From Calliopum simillimum (lineage: Eukaryota > Arthropoda > Insecta > Diptera > Lauxaniidae): 64,000 nt of DNA. The notes beneath the pieces are model-generated. The model had not been told where the DNA came from. It saw only the letters and a program-made list of their open reading frames with translations, and made no database searches. Both the position numbers and the translations under genes were made by a program. The stretch is from NCBI GenBank assembly GCA_951812925.1, contig OX638370.1, positions 113,288,897 to 113,352,896 on the forward strand, given 5' to 3'. Below are positions 23,201 to 35,200 of this stretch, piece after piece. Position 1 is the stretch's first letter; each line of letters starts with the position of its first letter.

Positions 23201-26200
23201 CTATAGTTCATTGCCACCCGGCTTGGGCGGCCCTGGTGCAGTAAGTGCAATGCAACAAATATGCCCTGGTGGCGGTGGGAGTAACAGTGGTGGCATAGAT
23301 CGTTCGGGTCTTAATTATTCCGCCCCACAGATAATGGGCACACATCAACACTTGTCAACTTCGCGGCGTCAAATTGTCGACGATGGTGGTGGCGGTGCAC
23401 CACCGGCTAAACGGCACAAGCCCATATGTCGTGATGTTACTTTTTCGGAGGCATCGCGTAAGTGCACAATTTCAGATGCAGCTTTCTTTGATAAGGTACG
23501 AAAGGCTTTGCGCAGTCCCGAGGTCTATGACAATTTCTTGCGCTGCTTGACACTCTTCAATCAGGAAATAGTTTCAAAGACTGAATTGTTAAATTTAGTG
23601 TCACCGTTTCTGATCAAATTTCCCGATTTGTTGCGTTGGTTCACAGATTTTCTGGGGCCACCCGTATCAATGGCAACCGGTGGTGGTGGTGGCAGTGGCG
23701 GCTTGCCTGCAACAGCAGGTGGTCTTGAAGGTATACCATTGCAATCGGCACAAAGACAGAGTAGCAATAGCAGCTCTTCTGCTGCTGATCGGCAGAATCA
23801 TCAAAGTGGCGAGTTAGCGCAGGAGATTGATTTGGCCTCGTGCAAGCGCTTAGGTATATCTTATTGCGCACTGCCACAATCGACAATACCCAAAAAATGT
23901 TCGGGCAGAACACCATTGTGTCGAGAAGTACTCAACGATAAATGGGTATCGTTCCCAACATGGGCCAGTGAAGACTCTACATTTGTGACATCCAGAAAAA
24001 CGCAATTTGAGGAGACAATTTATAGGTGGGTTGACGATTTTTGTTTTTTTATATATGTATCACAAAAACACAAATACAATTAAAAAACACAAAAAGGTAT
24101 TTCGATGGGAATGTCAAGTGTAATGAGTAAAGCACGTAAATGTAGTTTTGGTATTTATTTATTTTCCGTCAAATTTAGTTTTCAAAATACAAAATACAAA
24201 ATAACCCACCCACCCATTGATAAATATAATCCAGGCTACACTTTTTATGTTTAGCTCATGTTTTATTTCCATTAAAATGTTTTAAATTAATTTATATAAT
24301 TTACAATAAAAACAAAAAATTCATTAAAACAAAAATTCTAAATGAAAGGAATATTCACAGAACTGAAGATGAACGCTTCGAATTGGATGTTGTGATTGAG
24401 ACAAACAGCTCTACAATACGTGTGCTGGAAGGAGTACAAAAGAAATTATCCCGTATGTCGCCAGAAGACTTGACAAGATATCATTTAGATGACTATTTGG
24501 GTGGTACCTCACAGACAATACACCAGCGTGCCATACATCGCATTTACGGCGATAAAGCAGGTGAAATTATACAAGGTTTGAAGAAAAATCCAGCTGTCGC
24601 TGTGCCAATCGTTCTTAAGCGTCTCAAAGTTAAAGAAGAAGAATGGAGAGAGGCTCAAAAGGTGTAACGCATTTTAATTTACTTGTATTTCATTTGTTAA
24701 TATTATTAATTTTACAGAACTTTAATAAGCAATGGCGGGAACAAAATGAAAAGTATTATCTAAAATCATTAGATCACCAAGCCATCAATTTTAAACCAAA
24801 CGATATGAAAGCTTTGCGTTCTAAAAGTTTATTTAATGAAATTGAAACTTTATACGATGAGGTGAGCTTATAATAATAATTTCGCTATAAAAATGCCTAT
24901 TTAATCTTAACGTTTTTTTTTTTTTTTTTATTATAGCGTCATGAGCAGGACGACGATAACGGTAAGCCTGTATCTGGTCCACATTTGATACTACCTTATA
25001 AAGACAAAACGATACTCGACGATGCTGCCAATCTGTTGATACATCATGTTAAACGACAAACGGGCATACAAAAACAAGAAAAAACTAAAATTAAGCATAT
25101 TTTAAGACAATTTGTGCCTGATTTGTTTTTCTCATCAAGACAACCCCTTAGTGATGATGAAAGGGATGATGGTAAGTTACGAACATTTTAATAGTTCATT
25201 GGAACATGTAATAATTTACATTATTTTGTTACCAACAAGCATAGATCAGATGACTTGTTTGTTGTGAGCGTACTGTTCAGTATTTTTTGTTTTTGTCAGA
25301 CATTAACAAAAACAAGGCAAAAATCATAAATAAATACAAGAAAAACAAAAAATTTGGAAGGCTGGTTTGCTGCTCATGATGTTGACCGATGGTGGGTTCC
25401 AAAACGCGAAAAGCAAACCAGCCTTCCATATTTTTTGTTTTCTTTTATGCATTTTGCCTGGTTTTTTGTAATTTTGTTGGTGTTTAAAATAAACAGTAAG
25501 CCACCTGATCCATCCTTGTTTCTAGCAAAACTAACATTTTAGTAATTGTTAGTAGTTTCTTTGATAATGGCTTGCTTAGTCCTTTTGTTTTAAACACAGA
25601 CAGAAATTTAAGTTTGACAACTCTTAATATTTATAAAAACTTTTTGAGTTCACTTTGTTAAAAACTTAAAAATAAGAATACAAAGTTGTCAAACTTAAAG
25701 ACGAACATTTTATTTTACTAATATTATTATATTAATATACTGTACCTTGGTTCTCTAAAAGGTATTTGTTTTAAAATTTAAAAAAAATGGGCATTAATAT
25801 TTGGTTAAAATTTTCAGTAATACAGAAATTTATGGGCAGCACAATTGTTACAGTTAAGAGTTGCCACTTAGCCAAAGCGAAGCGAAGATTTAAAATACAT
25901 CTCGGCAGAATAGATTTTTATTCGTATGGTAAATCATGTGATTTACGCGCATACTTAGAGCTAATTTTCGAAACAGCCTTAAATCACCTCATAAATCTCC
26001 GGGGGAAACGTAGTATAAGGTTTAAAACAAAATATAAACATCTAAGTTTCATTAAAAACTATCAAAGCGAAGTAAAATAACAAAATTGGTGATCGTAGCA
26101 CGATACCTCCTGGACAGATGTTTCAATATTTACTTCATGTTGATTTGGTATCGCATTTGCACCTAGGATTTGAGCACCCGTACCAATGGTATTCTCCTTG

Positions 26201-29200
26201 ATATATTTGAGTCAAATTTATTTTCCTGACACCTCACATTTCTTTCTTGAGCCTAGTTTATTTCGTGAGGGGGATCACACAAGGGGGTGTTGTATCCCCC
26301 ATACAAAAAATCAAAAAAATAGGAAAGTGTTTTTGTGTGTTTGTCATCGCATCACGCCGAAACCACTACATATATCGAAGCCATATTTACACCAAATCTG
26401 CGCCTAACGTTCGGCTAGTTTAATATCGTAAAAAAGGGAGATAACATGATGGGGCGTTGCACCCCACATACAAAAACTGCAAAAAACACTCAAAACGATA
26501 TATGAGCCGTTCAAAATGACAATGGTGCAACTCCAAAACGAGGCAAAAGTAATGTCATATAAATTATGTGCCATAATGATCAGTTATTTGGTCGATATCA
26601 TTTTTTCAACTTAATCTCAGCAATTCCCTATCATCAAGTAAATTTTTCGTGAAAACAGAAATCAATTTTATTCATCCATAACAAAATGTTAGCCAGTTAA
26701 TATTATGACATTACTTTTGCCCCGTTTTGGAGTTGCACCATTGTCATTTTGGACGGCTCATATGTATTTCTGCACCTGTTGAAGGTATCATTTCGAAACT
26801 TGATGCATAGATGTATGTATATGATATTTATAAAGAAACCTACTAAAAATAAAGGGGATTAAAGCAGGGGGTGTTTCACCCCCTAACAAAAATATTCTGA
26901 ACATAAAATAATTTTGCACCATAGCACTCACAAATATCGAACTGTAAAAAATGAATGAGGGGGATAAGATAAGGAGACAGATCTATCGAAGATCTTACAA
27001 AAAGTGTGGAGATCTCACGAAGGGACGTTGCAGGAAAAGGCAGAACGTTTGCCGGGCTAGCTAATACTATAAAATTGTGTTACAAAAGTTCTAAATTTGT
27101 CATACATTATTTATTCCCTCTTCCTCTGTTAAAATATTGGAAAATAATAACATATGAGCCGTTCAAAATGAAAATGGTGCAAGTCCAAAACAATGCAAAA
27201 GTAATGTCATATAAATTATGTGCCATTAATGATCGGTTATTTGGTCGACTCCATATCATCAAGTAAATTTTTCGTGAAGACATATTAATTTGTCCAGTGA
27301 ATTTTCTCCCTTCCGAAAAATGTAATTGCATGCCAGAGAGATAAAGAAAAAATTCTCGAGAATGGTTATTCATAATAAGGCCAATATAGTCGGTAACATT
27401 ACTCTTAGAACCAAGGTACAAAAATTAAATTTTTTTATATTTTGCTCGAAACCATTAGCGAATGTTAATTTTAGTTTTCTGTTTTTTTCTTTTCTACATC
27501 AATTCATTTTCATCTTGCCACATAATTGCTTCCATTTTCCTTTTTTTTTTACTTAAACTTTGAAAATTAAACTTTGCGTCATTACCACCTACTTCTTGCG
27601 GCTGCACAAACTTTCTTTGCCATACCTCATTTTACCTGTAAAGTATTCCCATTTTTATTAGATGACAACGATAAAATGGATATTGATCCTTCGAATAGAG
27701 ATACAACATCTAACAGCAGCAACAACAATAATAAAAGCAAGAATACGACAAATTCTCAGCTTAGCAGTGGTGGCGGTAGCAGTAATAACAACAATAGCAG
27801 CACAAATAGTACCACTACAACTCCTGCTGCTTCATTATCACCAGTAACACCACCAACAACAGCAACATCAGTTAAAACTGAAACACCAACTGATTCTAAA
27901 GATACCAATAATGGTAATCAGCATGCAACCAGTGATGCTACAGCAACAACAGCAAACACAACAACTTCATCATCATCGTCTGTCACAACAGCAAAATCAA
28001 CAATGGCAAATGCTAGTGTAGGCGGTAATGCCGGTACAGATAAAAATATTGATGCGTTAAATGTCAACAAAAATCAAATTAATACGTCAACCCTTATTGG
28101 TGGTGGTGGTGGCAACAAATTATTGGGAAATGTTAACTCAAATTCTGGTAGTGGTGTATCAAGTTTGTCGTCAACCTCTGGTTCCTCATCGTCAACATCG
28201 ATAACGTCTGTAGTGACTGGTATTGATAATAATGGTACAAGTTCCATAAAATATGATGCAACATCAGCAATAGTTGCAGCAGCGACTGCTACGCCATCGA
28301 CAGAAACTACATCAATTGATAATGCAGCAGCTGGAACATCGTCATCATCAATAGCTAGCACTACAACAGCTGCAGCAGCAGCTACTTCAACAGTGATAAA
28401 TTCGGATGGCGTTAAAGTAGAAATTAAAGAGGAACAAATTGATGCCGAAATTCCAGTGCCTCCACATGCAATTAGTAAACATCTGGTAAGTAATTGTACA
28501 TGCGCGTAACTAATTAAAAAGCACAAAATTAGAATGACACCATTTTTGTTATCTTTAATGAATTTCAGTTAAAATGTGGGTAAAAAACTAGTCAAAATAC
28601 ATACTCAATACTTTTTAGCATTCAATTTTTATTTGAAGTTATAGAAAGTAATATTTGTATAAATAATAAACTTTACTACTTTCACCTTTGGCCACTATCC
28701 TAAAGATCGATACACTTTTCCCCAGAGCAGTTTTGTATGTAAGAACATTGAGTATTGACAGAATTTTGTAATTTTTTTTTTTTTTTTTGGATGCAGAAGA
28801 AAAATCAACAAATTAAATTTTTTCTCTTGACAATCGGTAAAAGTCCCAAAGTATCGAAAATCATCTTAAATATCGGTAAAAGTCTAAAAATATTGAAAAA
28901 CATCTAAAATATCGGAAAAGTCCAAACGTATCGAAAAACAATTTTAAAATATCGTTAAAAGTATAGAAAAACATCTAAATTATCGGTAAAAGTCGATAAA
29001 CTCGATAATGCCGGTAAAAGTCGAAAAGTATCAGGGGGGGGCAAAAAAAATCGTTCAAGTTTTTATAAGAACAAGATAATCAGGTCTGTTCGGTAATCCG
29101 CGTGGCTTCAATTACTTTTCACTTAGGAGGCCTTTTGATGAAAAGAGTGAGTCACGATAAAAAGTATTAGAATCTTTTTTTGAGGAAAATTACAGGTTCT

Positions 29201-32200
29201 ACAAATAATATTGATTTATATTTACGAAAAAGTAACTGTTTCGGAAATATTCGATAAAGTCGACTTTTTTCGACTTTTTGCGGTTTTGTTAAGAATATTT
29301 CCTAAACGGTTATTTGTGGAACCTGTAATTCCCCACAACATTTTAATACTTTTTATCGTGTGACTAACCATTTTCATTAAAAAGCCTTCTAAATGAAAAG
29401 TAATTGAAAACACACGGATTACGAAACAGGCCTGAATGGGTCCAATCTTTCCACCGCTGGCATCCTCGAAATTCCAAGCAAAATATAATTCATATGGAAA
29501 AAACTTAATTATACGCGATCAATTTAAATAAAAATTAATAACTAAAATGATTTTGTTTTTGTTTTATTTCTAGGACGAAGCTTATACGCTGTTTTTTGCC
29601 AATAACAATTGGTACATGTTCTTTAGATTGCATGCTATACTTTGTGAACGACTACGTACGATGTATGAACGTGCACAAATGCTTTCTGCAGAAGAGGAAA
29701 AGTACCGTACAAACCGTCGTGAAAGTACAGCGACAGCATTAAGACTGAAACCTAAATCAGAAATACAAGTTGAAGATTATTATCCGACATTCCTGGATAT
29801 GCTGAAAAATGTGCTCGATGGTAATATGGATTCAAATACATTTGAAGATTCGATGCGTGAAATGTTTGGTATACATGCGTACATTTCATTCACTTTGGAT
29901 AAGGTAAATTCACAACATTAGTAAAAGTCAAGAACGAAAAAGACAAGTCACAAAATAACACTTTCTATTTTATCTAGGTGGTTTCAAATGCAGTGCGACA
30001 ACTACAAAATTGTGTTACGGAACGCGCTGCGCTTGAATGCGTTGAACTTTATCATAACGAACAACGGGGGGGCGGTGTAGGTGGTCTTTGCAGAACTGCA
30101 CATAAAAATGAAGCAACTGAAACAGCATATCAGCATAAAGCTGAAGCAAGTTTACATGAAGAAAATTGCTTTAAAGTTTTTATTGTAAGTTTTCGGTATT
30201 TCAACTCTAGTCAAATGCAATTTGTTTAACATATTTTAAATTTTGTTTTTTTATTTTTACATTAAAGTACAAAATCGATTGTCGCGTTACAATCGAATTA
30301 CTCGATACTGAATCAGATGAGGCTGAAAAACCTGTGAATAAAGTAAAATCATGGAATAAATATGTTGATCGTTTAACAAATCCGTCAATCAGTGGTAGTA
30401 TTAATATACAAACATCTTTAACATCAACTACAAATCCAGCTAACAATGCAGCGACAACAATTGAAACTAATGCAAATATAAATTCTGGTGATGGCAATGC
30501 TACAGATGTCAAATCAGAACGTTCCGATGAAGATGCTGTGGTGAGTTGATAAATTACTAATTAAAAAGAGTGCTAACTACATTATATAAAATTAGAGTTC
30601 ATTTAAATTTTTCGTATCATCACATCACATTTATTGGTGTAAATACTAACATTATTCTTTTGTTTTTGTTATGTTTTCTAATTTAGAGTTTTCGATTTAA
30701 ATTTAATTTTGAGTTTGTTACTAAGACATTTTTTTATTACTACAAAAATAAAAGAGCGTAGCAATATAGAATTTTTAAATATTTACTATAAACTCATAAT
30801 CAGTCAGCTAGTTTTTAGTGCCTCGTAATTTTTATATGGACTTAGTTTACATTTCTTTCAAAAGTGCTTAAAGACTGTATAGCAATAAGATTTTGTTCGT
30901 CCAAAGACGCTCAAATCAACTTTGCTTGCTACAACTCACTCGAAGCTTACTGAAAAAATTTCTGGATGTTTGCCCAAGTCTTCTAAATGCATTTAGCTGT
31001 CTTCAAGAAGAGAAACAAAAAGTGTAAATGGAGGTTTTATAAATTACATTTTGCTTGACTCTATGCTCTTTATATCTATACCAAATCAAGATGTATTTAA
31101 TTAATTCGAATTGGATTGTTTTAAATAGCCACAATTTCACAATTTTGGCATATAAATATTACATATTTTTTTAATTGAACTTTTATGGCCATTCACCTTA
31201 CACGTTTACCGAATATATTTATATTTGTGAATATTAGGGCTTTAAGTTCAATTCCAAATTAAAAACTTTGTTTTAAATTTTTGATTTTTAAATAATTTTA
31301 TTGGAAATAAATAAATAAATCAAAACGGTCATAAAATCAACTTTATTGAATATATTTATATATGAAAGCTAGAACATTGAGTATTGACTCGTAGTAACCT
31401 ATTTTGGATGCAGTAAGCTTAGCGTATCTCCAAACAGAATAACATAAAAATCAGTGTAGTAGTTTCTTAACACACTCGGAGTTCAGTCTAACTTTATTTC
31501 GTTAAGTGACTGTCGTGAACGCGTTTTTTCTCACCGCTCAAATATAAATGTTTCTTTAGTTTTCTTCTTGAGGGTTCAGTCCACCTCTACACCAAATTTC
31601 TTAAGAACCTTTGCTACAATTCAGCCGTGATAGCATATTTTCAAAGCTGTGATAAAACCCCAAAAAGAATTGCATAGTTCTCAGCAACAGCGCGAAGAAT
31701 TTGTTACGACACTAATTAGAGTAGAATTGCATTCCAAAAGTATCGAAAAATATTGAAATATATCGAAAAAATCGGTTATTATTCCAAAAGTATCGAAGAA
31801 TATCTAAAATATCGGTAGCAGTCAAAAAATACCGAAAACATCCAACTTATCGTTAAAAGTCCAAAAGTATAGAAAAATATCGGTAAAAGTACAAAAATAT
31901 CGAAACCATCTAAAATATCGGTAAAAATCCAAAAGTATCAAAAAACAGTTGAAATCTCGAAAAACATCTAAATTATCGGCAGTAGTCCAAAAGTATGGAA
32001 AAACATCAGTAAAAGTCCAAAAGTATCGAAAACAACTAATTTATCGGTAAAAGTCCAAAAGTTTCGAAAAACATCCAATATCCAGAAGTATCGAAACACA
32101 TCCAATATATCAGTAAAAGCCTAAAAGTATCAAAAAAACTTATAAACAGGCCTACTCTGTAATCCGCGTGGTTTAAATTACTTTCACTTAGAAGGCTTTT

Positions 32201-35200
32201 TGATGAAAATGGGAAGCCACACGATAAAAAATATTAGTATCTTTTTTGTGGGGAATTACAGGTTCTTCAAATAATATTCATTTGTATTTACGAAAAAGTA
32301 ACTGTTTCGGAAATATTCCATAAAGTCGAATTTTCCGACTTCTTGCGGTTTTTTAATATTTCCTAAACGGTTATTATCATTAGAACCTGTAATTTCCCAC
32401 AAAAATGATACTAATATTTTTTATCGTGTGACTGACTCACCATTTTCATAAAAAGCCTCCTCTAAATGAAAAGTAATTGAAACCACACGGATTACGGAAC
32501 AGGCCTAAAAATGTCGGTAAAAGTCCAAAAGTATCGAGAAACAACTTAAACATCGGATAGGTCCAAAGTTCCACTTTCTTAAAAACACAGCATAACACTG
32601 TGATGGCTCTTGTTGTTGTATTTATATGGGAGACTTTGATCCTGTTTTTAAATGCCTTAATGGCAACTTATGAGGACAATTGTTTGTTTTGTGCATTCTA
32701 GATCACAGTTCCTTTTAAAACAAAAAGAAACAAACAATATTTATCATATTGATACTTCCAACGTTTAAGTTGGTAACTCAAGTTACAACTTTTATACGGG
32801 ACGGAAGTCTGCGTATTAGACTCCATCTAAGTATATTTAAGTGAAAAACACTCCCGCAAAAAAGTTGTAACTTGAGTTACCAACTTATATATTCGATGTA
32901 TCGATATAAATCTTTCAAATCATTTTTTTAACACACTTATGACGAATTGAGGATCGGTTAAAATCACGGCTATGGTGAAATCTGTTTCGCTTTTCGTAGC
33001 AAAGGATCATCAGAACATTTTGTTTTTGTACTTAATTGGAATTGAAAAATTGCAAGTTGAAATTTGCCTAGCCTAACTTCATGGAAATCTCTAAAACGTA
33101 GCGCAAGTCATTAGACCGATACACCATCGTTGCTCTTGCATCAAATGACTCATTGTCATTCCAATATTTTTTAACTTGGAAGTCTTTCACATAGCAATAA
33201 AAAAGTCATTACCTCTTATTTATGTAATACATGATAGGGGTTATCGTTAATCAATATTCCCATGGAATTTTTCGCAAACTGAAATAGAGAATACGCGGCA
33301 GTCTGAGAAAAATTCTTCGGGAATATTTATTCACGATAACCCCCAATATTTAAAGAGGAATACTCAACTTAAATATGAATTGTCATACATACTTATGCAC
33401 TCCTACAAGTTTTCATTTCTTTTCTAGTACCAAGAGAGGAACTTCAACATTGTTTTTGGAAGGTTTTTTTTCTCGTTTGCTTCTACTTTTATGCATTATA
33501 TTTCAATAATAAAACATTTACTTTTTTTCTTCTGTTTCGTTTCATAAATTCTTATTTTCAAGTAAATTTTTTAAAAATAGTTCACTAATCAATGCTTTTT
33601 GCATTTTCTCATTTTCTCTCAATTTTTTTGTACCAGGTCAAACCAAAGGCTTTAATGCAAAAATAAATTTTATAAATAGATAATATAAAATCCTTACTTC
33701 TTCCTTGTTCCATACAAACTTGCACAAATCTCATATTCATCCGTTTTTACACATTTCAGTTGATATATTAATATGTACGTTACTACGTTAGCATTGCAAT
33801 TTTTAGTTTATATTAAATTTATTTCATTTCAAGAAAGTAATATTCCAAAAAAATAGTGTTTAGATTTTTAAGTACTATAGTTTAAAAATCAAAAGTGAAA
33901 GAATATTCGATTAATTGTACAAAAACTTACCGTAACAACGAGTAAAAACATAACGTGTAGTAGTGTTAATATTGCAATATAACATTTAGAAAATTAATTG
34001 TAAAGTAAAATCAGTGATTAAAATTTTTACTACATTGCATACCAACCAAAAACAATATGTAAATATTAGAATTGAATGTTAAGATTTTTAAATCTCTATG
34101 CTAATAATGAAATAAAAAATCAAGTTAAAATTAAAAATCTTTGAAAAATTGTTTTGAAAATTTAATATTTTTTTTTTTTTTTTGCAATAAAGTCAAATTG
34201 ATTAAAAATGTATTTCAATGTTCTATATAGAGTGCGATATGTCCACTTTATAACGCTTATAGAATACGTAAAATTATCTGATTAGACAGGCAAACACTCA
34301 GAATGTTAATTTTTGTCATTACAGCGCACTATTTTATAGGTAGGCAGTCCTTAAGGTTAAGGCTTGTCGACGTAGTAGATCTTTTTAGAAGTTGTAAAGG
34401 TCCTGAGTTCGGATAATTCATTTTTCATCTCGACGCTACAAGGTATTCGAAAGTCACTTGGACTCTCTTGAATATAACGCTCAAATGAGTTCCAAATCCA
34501 TTTTGGAGTTCATAAAAATTTCAAAATGGTTCATATAGATTGATAACGAAGTTATAAACCGGGTTATACAATGTGCCCAATCGGCCTAAGTTATGATTGC
34601 AGCTACCAACTCTCGTGCTTAGGGTAAATGAGCTTATTTTGGTTAAGGAATGGGTGCTTCCTATACTTTTTATGTAGGAACTTTGCGTATTTTAGCATTT
34701 AGAAAAAAGAGTGAATAAATGCAAGTCAAAGAATTAATTCGGAATTTGTATAGGGTGTTTTTCGAATAGAGATAAAACTGGCATTTTGTGGTCAAATCTG
34801 GCAACTCTAATGTCATTTATGTTCAGTTTGGTTTGCCATTTCATCACGAACAGGTTGACAAAAGAACAACGCTTGCAATTCGTGCAAATTTATTTCGAAA
34901 ATAATGGTTCAGTTCGCGAAGTTTACCGCAAGCTCCGTCGACATCCACAAAAACTGACTGTTTGGTGTGCTCTATGGGCTGGTGGAGTCATTGGGCCATA
35001 CTTCTTCCGAAATAATGCTGGAGAGTCAGTTACCGTTAATGGAAACGTTAGGGGACTTGGAAGCCAACATTCGTGGCGTTATTTCCGACATACGGCCCCA
35101 TATGCTCGAAAAAGTGGTTGAAAATTGGACCTGTAGGATTTATTCGAGCCAGCCGCGGCGGCCACATGCCCGAAATCATATTTAAACATTAATGGCATAA

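Noticed and set aside
26240..27065. Confident Helitron call
   Set aside because: Only a suggestive tail and short palindromes; no 5' TC end, no A-T target check possible and no Rep/helicase sequence.
28074..28526. 150-aa antisense frame
   Set aside because: Shadow of the Asn/Ser/Thr/Ala-rich Sin3A exon 7.
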